Assembly: GCA_019747875.1 (NCBI GenBank)
Contig: JAIEQI010000209.1
Span: forward strand, 1-42,361
Direction of reading: 5' to 3'
Origin: Candidatus Obscuribacterales bacterium
GTDB taxonomy: Bacteria > Cyanobacteriota > Vampirovibrionia > Obscuribacterales > Obscuribacteraceae
DNA length: 42,361 nt
Part shown: piece by piece, positions 17,781 to 24,533 of the stretch
How positions within the stretch are numbered: position 1 is the stretch's first letter
How the letters are laid out: every line of letters starts with the position of its first letter
The notes under the pieces: model-generated
What the model saw: the letters and a program-made list of their open reading frames with translations, nothing else
Database searches by the model: none
What the model was told of the DNA's origin: nothing
Program-made: the position numbers and the translations under genes

Positions 17781-17843
17781 ACTTGCCTAAGCATCCCGCT
17801 AATTTCTGACCGCAATTGGATTGTGTGATTTCCAGTACGAATC
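17781..17843. repeat. Direct repeat copy 2, flanking the RHS operon (upstream end)
   Basis: Matches 8811-8857 at 44 of 47 positions in the same orientation, and continues without interruption into the part found at 8911-8929 in copy 1. It lies about 300 bp upstream of the first operon gene. Confidence 0.8.
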
Positions 17844-17885
17844 TCTCTAGAATACGCTCGACAAAAACGTGGGACCAATTTCAGA

Positions 17886-18257
17886 ATGGGACGTATGCCC
17901 AACGGAGGCACTATGCTTGCCCCGGTCTTACGCGATGTGTTTGCAAGTTCTCGCGCCAGCAATAAGCGAATCTTGCTTGTAGTAATTGGTGATGGAACGG
18001 TCAGCGATCCCGCGGATGCGGATATCGAGTTGTCCAAAGCCACCGACGAAGCTGATCTCGGAAAGCGTCTGCGTGTGCTATGCTGCAAGTCGGCGAAACA
18101 GATCAAAACGCAAACTACTATGATGTTGCAGGTGGGGACTAGTCAGATTCGGAGTCAAAGAGTTTGTATTTCATTCAGAGACCTGAGCAAGACAGGGCTC
18201 TTGCCTGCGATTGAGGAGATGGTTTCTGCAGTGGATAAATCGCCGGCGCCAAAATGA
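17886..18257 (+). pseudogene. Decayed von Willebrand factor A domain gene fragment
   Basis: The first part (NGGTMLAPVLRDVF and ILLVVIGDGTVSDP) matches the central and C-terminal half of a TerY/TerF-like vWA domain: the threonine metal-site loop, then the strand with an aspartate. The expected next strand is out of frame: MLQVGETDQNANYYDVAG reads in a second frame from about 18083, GVKEFV in a third, and SFRDLSKTGLLPAIEEM returns to the first. The domain's beginning with the DxSxS motif is missing. At least two frameshifts plus 5' truncation make it a pseudogene. Confidence 0.7.
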
Positions 18258-18270
18258 TTTCGGATAGCGG

Positions 18271-18822
18271 TTAACCAGACCTTCCCGCGTTCCATTCGCT
18301 AGCGAGCAAACCAAATATTACAACGTCAACCCACTCATCTCTGAACCATCGACCTTGCTTTATAAGCCCCTCATGGCGCATACCCACGCGTTCCATGATG
18401 AAGGGCGGTTGCGCGCGTCGACGGTCGTGAAAACTCGATGAATTCCGCGCTTATTAAAGAGAACGTTGAACAAAGCGTTGAATACTTCAGACGCATTGGC
18501 CTTTCAATTGGAACTCCGCTGCCAGCGCAATTCCTAACTCAGCAATGCGCGAGTCCATTTCATCAATTCGAATGGCACAGTCTCCCAGTAGCTGCTGATC
18601 AGCGCAGTGTTCAATTGCAAGCTGATCCCAACCCGCCGCGCTACAAAAGTCCTTGCTACTCAAATTATTGATAGTCGAATGCAACACCTCCATCGATTGC
18701 GGCCAGGACAAGAACTGCCGGAGTTCCGGCGTCGTTCTATAGGCATAGACAGCTTCGGCATCCTCTGGCTGAAACCGGCGCAGCCGCAATCGCTCTGTGA
18801 GTATCTCTTGAAACATGCCCAC
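18271..18822 (-). pseudogene. Frameshifted GNAT N-acetyltransferase (RimJ/RimL-like)
   Basis: The first 111 codons are a clear GNAT N-terminus (ILTERLRLRRFQPEDAEAVY, then FLSWPQSMEV and IAELGIALAAEFQLKG). A stop follows after QCV, but a +1 base shift restores the family sequence: SEVFNALFNVLFNKRGIHRV then FTTVDARNRPS. A second shift leads into MERVGMRHEGLIKQGRWF and DEWVDVVIFGLLASEWN, the usual C-terminus of this family, ending at a TAA at 18271. Two indels therefore inactivate a once complete gene of about 180 residues. Confidence 0.85.
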
Positions 18823-18897
18823 TAGTATAGTGCTGGATTTCAGTGTTTTGCTATCCGACGCCGGTCTGTGTTATCTCCATTTAATGCTGAGACGCAA

Positions 18898-19160
18898 ATG
18901 CGAACCGAGTCAGGTCACCTCTATCTCTTTCTAGCCGTCATTGTTTGCGGCTTTGTTTGCGTCACGCTATTCACCTGGCTGCAGCATAGTGGACCAAGCC
19001 GGCTCGACACACAGCAGTACTCACCCCGGCGCAAGTACGGCGACCCGCCCATCGTTTCAATTCGCTCTACAACACGAAACGCTGGAAGGAAGCACTTCGC
19101 GACTACTACGATTATGCTAACTCATGGATAGCAGCTGTCTCAAACATTCAAGCCTGGTAA
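18898..19160 (+). pseudogene. Frameshifted small single-pass membrane protein
   Basis: From ATG 18898 the frame gives MRTESGHLYLFLAVIVCGFV, a signal-anchor, then SRLDTQQYSPRRKYGDP. After that it becomes unlikely sequence, whereas the next frame reads HRFNSLYNTKRWKEALRDYY then DYANSWIAAVSNIQAW and a TAA at 19158-19160, which looks like the true C-terminus. One indel near 19050 would explain this. A sequencing error is possible, but the neighbours are also decayed. No family recognised. Confidence 0.5.
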
Positions 19161-19254
19161 GCGAGTTTTGCTCAATAGTGCTCAGTTTAGACAGAACTGT
19201 CGCTTCCTCTGCTTGGATCTTGAATTAAGTTCAGAACAGTACGGCGATATTTTT

Positions 19255-19908
19255 TTATGCTCCGGCGAAGCGCATCGTTACTTTTGACGCACCGCACTTC
19301 AACATGAGTTCGCTAATTCGCTTCAAGTAAGTTTCTTCGTCCAACAGAATGTCTATCAACACTTTGCTTTTCCCAACCAACGACAATGGTGTTGGAGTGA
19401 GTACCGCTTCCGATTCCGTCTTGTAGATGGATGCTTCGGTGGCATATTCGCGTGGTTCAACTGCCGATGGGGTCACGGTCTTTGATGTGCGTTTATAAAC
19501 GACTTCTTCGTCCTCGCGAATGCTGCCTACAATCGCGCCTCCAATCAGCGTCCCGAACATACACCCGAGAACTGCGCCTAACAGGGCTGTCTGACCAGCA
19601 CCGATGTGTTTGAAGAATCCCCATGCTGGTTCACCATACATAATTGCCAGAGTTGTGATCAATCCTAATACGGTGAAAGATATTGCCAGAGCCATAAGGA
19701 TAAAACCCTTGTCTTTACGGCTATTAACAGGGAGCGGTTCGATTACTACATCCATCTTCGCGGATTCACCACTCCAAACCGTTACGTCCTGAACACGAAC
19801 GTTGGTGTCGTTCAGGCTATCAACGCAACGCTCAGCGGACTCGGTTGAGGGAAACTCGCCAATGATTTCAATTGGTGCATTTTTTCTCGGCTGCAATGAA
19901 TTACTCAT
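19255..19908 (-). CDS. Small membrane protein with two hydrophobic helices
   Basis: 217 residues from ATG 19908 (MSNSLQPRKNAPIEIIGEFP), chosen because AAGGGGG precedes it at good spacing; the frame extends to 19953 without such a site. Residues about 12-60 resemble the small N-terminal alpha/beta domain of general-stress-type proteins (IEIIGEFPSTESAERCVDSL). Two membrane segments follow: KGFILMALAISFTVLGLITT and a glycine-zipper-like ALLGAVLGCMFGTLIGGAIV. The C-terminal cytoplasmic part ends LKRISELMLKCGASKVTMRF. The N- and C-terminal domains look like a duplicated pair. A frameshifted copy of its 3' end lies at 6604-6730. Confidence 0.75.
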   Translation of the reverse strand: MSNSLQPRKNAPIEIIGEFPSTESAERCVDSLNDTNVRVQDVTVWSGESAKMDVVIEPLPVNSRKDKGFILMALAISFTVLGLITTLAIMYGEPAWGFFKHIGAGQTALLGAVLGCMFGTLIGGAIVGSIREDEEVVYKRTSKTVTPSAVEPREYATEASIYKTESEAVLTPTPLSLVGKSKVLIDILLDEETYLKRISELMLKCGASKVTMRFAGA

Positions 19909-20277
19909 CGTGTCCCCCTTCGATGTTGCGAGTATTTTTCGTTCTCCGCTCATGGAAAAGACACAGAGAACGCGCCATCGGTTCCCTTCTTTGATTTGCT
20001 ACAAACAGCTCTTCCCCTCGGTCAGACCCTCGACAGCGTTGGGAAAGGTAAGAATAAAACAGGCCGCTGTCGTGGGAAGTCTGAATCAAATCAATTCAGT
20101 AATCAATTGATGTAAATGCTCCGCCTGGGTAGTCCCGATCAATCCAATGGATTCTTGGCATCGCTTGTTTATGCATTAACACCATGACACTTGAAACCCA
20201 TTCACGATTTTCTGGTGATAATCTCGCAACATTTCTGCGAATTTCAGACGAACAACTCCTCGTCGCGCTGCTTGACA

Positions 20278-20286
20278 TGGTAGACT
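20278..20286 (+). promoter_or_regulatory. Possible extended -10 element of the tRNA-Val gene
   Basis: TGG followed by TAGACT ends 10 bp before the mature tRNA 5' end, a reasonable position for an extended -10 box. No good -35 is present 17 bp upstream, so this is tentative. Confidence 0.3.
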
Positions 20287-20296
20287 GAACTCTTCC

Positions 20297-20368
20297 GCGT
20301 GGTTAGCTCAATGGTGGAGCACCTCGTTTACACCGAGGGGGTTAGGAGTTCGAGTCTCTTACCACGCA
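20297..20368 (+). tRNA. tRNA-Val (anticodon UAC)
   Basis: Complete cloverleaf: acceptor GCGTGGT/ACCACGC (7 bp), D arm GCTC/GAGC with a 7-nt loop, anticodon stem CCTCG/CGAGG with loop TTTACAC giving anticodon TAC, a 5-nt variable region, and T arm AGGAG/CTCTT around TTCGAGT. The discriminator is A and CCA is not encoded. Length 72 nt. Confidence 0.96.
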
Positions 20369-20527
20369 ATTTTTCAGGGATCGCACATAATCGTGTTCAA
20401 CTTATGTTCAACACCCGAGGGAAACTGGGGAGTCAAGAGAACATGTTGGAGAACCTCATTTTGCTGAGCGTCTCTCGAGTGTGCCCAGAGGTATTTCTGC
20501 TGATGTGCAATCCTGCATAAGCACTAG

Positions 20528-20794
20528 TGCCACAAGGGCGAGCATGCAGAACGCGAGAGACATCTAGGCTGGATACCACCATATCATCTAAGTTGGTTGA
20601 AGCGACTCATTTGTGTCGCCAGCCTCTTCGCGTTCAAACATGCAGGGATTGAAGTCCTTCGTCTCTGACAAATCTTAGAGAACCTGCTCAATCCTGATAA
20701 TTTTTTTGGACAAAAGCACATTGAATTACTGAGCTATTGGGCAGAAAATGGCGCCAACGATTTTGATGAGCAAGAGAATGGAAGTAAGGAATAG
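20528..20794 (+). pseudogene. Possible decayed coding remnant downstream of the tRNA
   Basis: One frame stays protein-like across 267 bp with a single internal TGA at 20666-20668: HLGWIPPYHLSWLKRLICVA then FKHAGIEVLRL, stop, QILENLLNPDNFFGQKHIEL and WAENGANDFDEQENGSKE. No start codon or family recognised. The remaining spacer (20369-20527 and 20795-20960) shows nothing I can name. Confidence 0.3.
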
Positions 20795-20962
20795 ATCCTA
20801 CATGGCTTTCGTCCGTAAAAGCACGAGCTGTTCGCGCGGTTTATGAAGCTGGTATGGCAATTCATTCAAATCTACTTATTATTTCCAATTTTCTTAGCGC
20901 AAGCCAGTCGTACTCACTGCCACCATCGTACCTTTGCAATTTGTACTCAATAGTTTGTTTTT

Positions 20963-21256
20963 TCAAAATGAACGAATCTCTTGCTTGCTAGATATTCGCG
21001 TAATGCGACGCCGTCGAGATGAAAATGCGAAGAACTCAAACTCATTTAGGACGTATTCTCCATCGCCTGCCCCTGGAAGTCGCAATATGATCGGATGAGC
21101 GATTTCGCTGGCGTCAAATGATTTTCCACAACATCTTAACTCTACAAGTTTTACGTTGTTACTGAATTTGTGAAGGATAGCAACCTTGCGAGATTTACGC
21201 GAAGTTGCGACTGAAGTTGTCACCTTTTTAGGAAAATTCAATGAAAGATCAAGCAC
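20963..21256 (-). CDS. Possible small hypothetical protein
   Basis: 97 codons with a coding-like amino-acid mix (VKLVELRCCGKSFDASEIAH and YVLNEFEFFAFSS). Its ATG at 21256 overlaps by 16 bp, head to head, the start of the DJ-1-domain gene, and no good ribosome-binding site is visible. It may be a real divergent gene, a remnant or chance. Confidence 0.3.
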   Translation of the reverse strand: MLDLSLNFPKKVTTSVATSRKSRKVAILHKFSNNVKLVELRCCGKSFDASEIAHPIILRLPGAGDGEYVLNEFEFFAFSSRRRRITRISSKQEIRSF

Positions 21257-22866
21257 AGCACACGGAAAAGACAGAATTCGAGTCCGGAAATAGCAAAGAG
21301 GATGGGCTTAGTTTGGTATCGCTTGTGCAAAATCAAAGCTCCAAAGAGCTTCTTTCTCTAAATAAATGGGAGAAAAGTAAGATCGTGATGTCGGAGGCTG
21401 CATCCAGCATTCTCCCTGGAATGGCCGATGCCGTCCTTGGTATAGATCAGATTCCAGTTCCTTTAACCAAGGATACGACCGTGCCTGTCCCGAAGATAGT
21501 GGAGTCTGCTGCAATTGGTGCAGCAATTGGTTTTGCTGCAAGAACACTGTTGCCCCAAGCGGGAATACTCGGTAAGTTGGGTGGGGCCGCATTGGCTACT
21601 GCTTTTACGGCACCACTGGCTATAGAATCTTACCAGGTATACAAAAAGGTTGATCAAGCAAATGGAATAGAAGACCTCCAAAATGCTGGTCGACATTTGG
21701 GATTCGCCGCTGGAGGTTTTGCAGCGAATCTCCCATTGGGCATCGCTGCATACAAGGCTGGATCCCTCGGAAGCGATAAGTTTCTCGCTACCAACATGAT
21801 GAAGGATTTTGGCATCAGGAAAACGGAGTTATTTGATCGGGCGAATAATTGGACTTCCGATCGTTTCGATGACGCAGCTGCGCTGGCAAAAAATTTCTTA
21901 GCTGGTAAGAAAGAGTACCCCGGATCCCATGGTGTCATCGAGAAATATCCAAGGGTCAATGCGTCATTGAATGAAACGTTAAAGGGTACCGATTATCCAT
22001 TGCCAAAAGTAAAACTGGATCCCTCTCTTGGCGTAAAGCCAGATGGAACTAAAGTAAATGTTCTCGTGGTGACAGGACATGGCGTAGAAGCTCCTGAGTT
22101 TACGGAAGTAGTAAAAGCATTAAGACAGGCAGGCACAAATATTACTGTTGCAACGCCAGATTGGACATGGCAGTATCAGCCAAATAATCCGGGACTGGTG
22201 TCTGCTGCTAAATGGCTCAAAAACGACCAAGCGATTCAGGGCGATATATCTGTTTCGTCCGCTTCCCAGATGATGAAGAATGGAAAATTCGATGTTATGT
22301 ACGTGCCTGGTGGAGCTGGAAACACGGCCGGCATCAGGACCGATGCCGGCGTCTTAGATCTGGTGAGGCAGTCACTTCAACAAAAACTCGATACATGGAC
22401 GATCTGTCATGGGGGGCAGGTTCTGATCAGCTCAGAAGCTCTTCCTCGCGGAACAAGGTTGACCGGTTCCGCTGACATCACCGCGCAGGATCTGCCCAAT
22501 GCAGGTTTTCTTGTGCCGAAGGACAACGTTGTTTTTGATATAACACAGAAACTGCTGAGCGCAAAGGATCCTTCAGTGATGGATGATTTTATAAGTGCAA
22601 TTGGCCAACGGCTAAAAGTCATTACCGGTCAAGCTAAGGAGTCGGTGCTGGAAGGAACAGTGAAAAGCACCAAACCCAGCGGTGGACAAAATAAATCCTC
22701 AATGGAAGTACCGATAAATCCCGCTGATGGAACAACTGTCAACATAATGGGTATCACTCACACTTACAAATCGGGTGCTGGCTGGGTTACAGATGGTTAC
22801 TCCCCGAACCTTTTGCAACCACGAGAAATATACATGAATTTGGGCGGGAACGAGACTGTAAAATAG
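21241..22866 (+). CDS. DJ-1/PfpI-domain protein, 3' end truncated by an IS256-family insertion
   Basis: 541 residues as it stands. Residues 1-180 are hydrophilic then Gly/Ala-rich hydrophobic (SAAIGAAIGFAARTLLPQAG, LGGAALATAFTAPLAI), possibly membrane-active. A DJ-1/PfpI domain follows at about 272-460: VNVLVVTGHGVEAPEFTEVV, DVMYVPGGAGNTAGIRTDAG and the nucleophile elbow TICHGG with Cys389-His390. After residue N537 the reading enters the insertion element and ends in ETVK-stop. Joining the sequence across the insertion restores 22 further codons ending SPKTKKPY (24424-24492), so the ancestral protein had 559 residues. Only the C-terminal tail is lost and activity may persist. AGGA seven nt before the ATG supports the start. 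Confidence 0.88.
   Translation: MKDQAQHTEKTEFESGNSKEDGLSLVSLVQNQSSKELLSLNKWEKSKIVMSEAASSILPGMADAVLGIDQIPVPLTKDTTVPVPKIVESAAIGAAIGFAARTLLPQAGILGKLGGAALATAFTAPLAIESYQVYKKVDQANGIEDLQNAGRHLGFAAGGFAANLPLGIAAYKAGSLGSDKFLATNMMKDFGIRKTELFDRANNWTSDRFDDAAALAKNFLAGKKEYPGSHGVIEKYPRVNASLNETLKGTDYPLPKVKLDPSLGVKPDGTKVNVLVVTGHGVEAPEFTEVVKALRQAGTNITVATPDWTWQYQPNNPGLVSAAKWLKNDQAIQGDISVSSASQMMKNGKFDVMYVPGGAGNTAGIRTDAGVLDLVRQSLQQKLDTWTICHGGQVLISSEALPRGTRLTGSADITAQDLPNAGFLVPKDNVVFDITQKLLSAKDPSVMDDFISAIGQRLKVITGQAKESVLEGTVKSTKPSGGQNKSSMEVPINPADGTTVNIMGITHTYKSGAGWVTDGYSPNLLQPREIYMNLGGNETVK
22844..22851. repeat. Target-site duplication, left copy (GCGGGAAC)
   Basis: The 8-bp sequence GCGGGAAC occurs exactly here and at 24416-24423, flanking the insertion element. 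Eight to nine bp is the usual duplication for the IS256 family. Confidence 0.9.
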
Positions 22867-22885
22867 TTTGTGTAAAGGGTCAGAG
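22852..22885. repeat. IS256-family left terminal inverted repeat
   Basis: Imperfectly pairs with 24383-24415. The strongest shared part is AATAGTTT, GTGTAAA and TCAG. It supplies the TAG that now ends the interrupted gene. Confidence 0.8.
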
Positions 22886-22920
22886 CCCAAGAACGACACT
22901 AGAAGGGAGGCTCGACCGAT

Positions 22921-24168
22921 ATGCCAAAGAAATCCACCGGTACCGCATTTGATATCAGTATGCTCGATCCTTTTATAAAGGAGGCATATAAGAACGGGGA
23001 TCCAAAGGAAACGATCCTCGGAGAACAAGGACTGCTTAAGCAGCTTACGAAAGCTCTCGTGGAACGCTGTCTAAGTGGGGAACTTGACGAACACCTTGGC
23101 TACGACAAGAACGAACGTGCCGGCGAAGACAATGTAAATCGCCGAAACGGAAGTAGCTCGAAAACCTTGATTAACGAACACGGTGAGCAGATTCCACTTG
23201 ATATTCCAAGAGACAGACTGGCGAGATTTGAACCAAAGCTGGTGAAGAAACATCAGACCAGGCTCGAAGGATTCGACGAGAAGGTTATTGCAATGTATGC
23301 GCGCGGAATGACAGTGCGCGATATCCAGGCACAACTGAAGGAGCTTTACGCTACGGAAGTGTCTCCCACACTAATTTCTAATGTCACAGATGCGGTGCAC
23401 GAGGACGTTAAGGCTTGGCAAAATCGAACACTCGATCAAGTCTATCCAATAGTGTGGTTTGATGCGCTGGTAGTGAAAGTACGAGACAATCAACGCGTAA
23501 TTAACAAGTCAGTGTACTTAGCGCTGGCAGTAAATGCATTCGGCGAAAAGGAGCTGCTGGGAATTTGGATTTCAGAAAACGAGGGCGCCAAATTTTGGTT
23601 GAGCATATTGACGGAGCTCAAGAACCGCGGCGTTCAAGATATCTTTATCGCATGTGTAGATGGATTGACTGGGATGCCGGAAGCAATTCAAAGTGTCTTT
23701 CCAAAAACCTGGGTTCAACTCTGCATCGTGCACATGATCCGGAATTCGCTGAAATTTGTCTCCTGGAAAGACAGAAAAGCCCTAGTTGAGGATCTCAAAG
23801 CAATTTATCGGGCTGCAACCGAAGGTGAAGCAGGAGTTGCCCTAGATAGTTTCGCCAAGAAATGGGACAGCCGATATCCATCAATCAGTAAGTCCTGGAG
23901 GTCGCACTGGGCCCAAGTAATTCCAATGTTCGCGTTCCCACCCGAAATTCGAAAAGTAATGTACACCACCAACGCGATCGAATCAGTCAATATGACACTA
24001 CGGAAGGTTAGCAGGAATCATCGAATATTTCCGAACGACGAAGCCGTTTTGAAGGTGATGTTTCTGGCTATCCACAATATCGCAAAAAAATGGACACTGC
24101 CGATTAGAAGTTGGTGTATGGCCGTGCAGCATTTCGCCATCGAATTTGAAGGGAGGTTACCGCAATGA
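22921..24168 (+). CDS. IS256-family (mutator-type) DDE transposase
   Basis: 415 residues, full length for the family. The N-terminal DNA-binding part contains the typical TKALVERCLSGELDEHLGY section. The catalytic triad is visible: D181 in VWFDALVVKV, D247 in ACVDGLTGMPEAI and E354 in TNAIESVN. The C-x2-H signature of the insertion domain is at 268-271 (CIVHMIRNSLK). The enzyme cuts and joins the element's ends through a double-stranded circular intermediate in studied relatives. AGGGAGG precedes the ATG. The frame is intact, so the element is potentially active. Confidence 0.97.
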   Translation: MPKKSTGTAFDISMLDPFIKEAYKNGDPKETILGEQGLLKQLTKALVERCLSGELDEHLGYDKNERAGEDNVNRRNGSSSKTLINEHGEQIPLDIPRDRLARFEPKLVKKHQTRLEGFDEKVIAMYARGMTVRDIQAQLKELYATEVSPTLISNVTDAVHEDVKAWQNRTLDQVYPIVWFDALVVKVRDNQRVINKSVYLALAVNAFGEKELLGIWISENEGAKFWLSILTELKNRGVQDIFIACVDGLTGMPEAIQSVFPKTWVQLCIVHMIRNSLKFVSWKDRKALVEDLKAIYRAATEGEAGVALDSFAKKWDSRYPSISKSWRSHWAQVIPMFAFPPEIRKVMYTTNAIESVNMTLRKVSRNHRIFPNDEAVLKVMFLAIHNIAKKWTLPIRSWCMAVQHFAIEFEGRLPQ

Positions 24169-24200
24169 CAAAGGTACGCGCTACGCGCGATTCCAATTTA

Positions 24201-24352
24201 TGCCCGCCACTTCCCCATGCCCTGGCGTTACAGCCTAGCACTCGCCGCCCATTGTCCAGGGCAAGCAGCTTCGCTGCGGCTACGCCGCCCTGGACAACGG
24301 GTCCTGAGGCGAGTGCTTTCAGGTCATGGCTGCAAGGTGTGCGCGGCGGGCA
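24201..24352. other. 152-nt nested palindrome in the 3' non-coding part of the IS
   Basis: Five collinear pairings: TGCCCGCC/GGCGGGCA (24201-24208 with 24345-24352), CATGCCCTG/CAGGTCATG with one mismatch (24216-24224 with 24320-24328), AGCACTCGCC/GGCGAGTGCT (24237-24246 with 24308-24317), TTGTCCAGGGC/GCCCTGGACAA (24252-24262 with 24287-24297) and a terminal GCAGC/GCTGC around TTC (24265-24277). Together they make one long, bulged hairpin. It is far more GC-rich than the transposase gene. It could be a structured RNA, an integron-like folded DNA site, a strong transcription barrier or a nested palindromic element. Confidence 0.8.
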
Positions 24353-24382
24353 GCAGCCAGTTCAACAACGAAAACCTAATGA

Positions 24383-24415
24383 CTGATTCTTTTACACAAA
24401 ACTATTGACACTTCC
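24383..24415. repeat. IS256-family right terminal inverted repeat
   Basis: CTGATTCTTTTACACAAAAC then TATTGACACTTCC, the partner of 22852-22885, directly followed by the right copy of the target duplication. Confidence 0.8.
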
Positions 24416-24423
24416 GCGGGAAC
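24416..24423. repeat. Target-site duplication, right copy (GCGGGAAC)
   Basis: Exact copy of 22844-22851, immediately outside the element's right end. Confidence 0.9.
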
Positions 24424-24492
24424 GGCCCGTCAGGCGGTCACGGTAATCCGGGACCTTGGGTAGTATCTCCAAAAACGAAGAAGCCGTATTGA
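24424..24492 (+). pseudogene. Displaced 3' end of the DJ-1-domain gene
   Basis: Reading on from the right target duplication in the frame of the interrupted gene gives GPSGGHGNPGPWVV, then SPKTKKPY and TGA. With one duplication copy and the IS removed, this joins perfectly in frame after residue N537. It has no start of its own. Confidence 0.8.
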
Positions 24493-24533
24493 ATAGGTGG
24501 TGTGTCTTCTTTTAAATGAACGAACCATTAACT

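Larger units (their letters stand above)
22852..24415 (+). mobile_element. Complete IS256-family insertion sequence (1564 bp)
   Basis: The boundaries are set by the 8-bp duplication and by terminal inverted repeats. The left end GAGACTGTAAAATAGTTTGT matches the reverse complement of the right end, GGAAGTGTCAATAGTTTTGT, and both continue into GTGTAAA and TCAG; the pairing has two one-base gaps near the tip. One intact transposase gene fills most of it, followed by 247 bp of non-coding sequence with a large nested palindrome. The intact duplication and gene suggest a fairly recent insertion. It truncates the DJ-1-domain gene. Confidence 0.92.

Noticed and set aside
17750..18106. 118-codon minus-strand frame
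   Set aside because: Mostly antisense to the decayed vWA gene. Only its last part lies in the direct repeat, which is recorded separately.
20096..20278. 60-codon minus-strand frame upstream of the tRNA
   Set aside because: Protein-like in part (NVARLSPENREWVSSVMVLM) but no ribosome-binding site or recognised family; too weak to call.
20369..20520. Possible integrase or attachment site next to tRNA-Val
   Set aside because: No recombinase motifs and no repeated tRNA 3' end were found in the window.
22321..22344. GCCGGCATC/GATGCCGGC palindrome in the DJ-1-domain gene, resembling the REP-like core
   Set aside because: It encodes the family's own Gly-rich loop (GNTAGIRTDAG) and lacks the GGAGC flank, so it is probably coincidental.
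24201..24352. Integron attC site
   Set aside because: Folding resembles a long attC, but no GTTRRRY/RYYYAAC core boxes and no integrase are seen.
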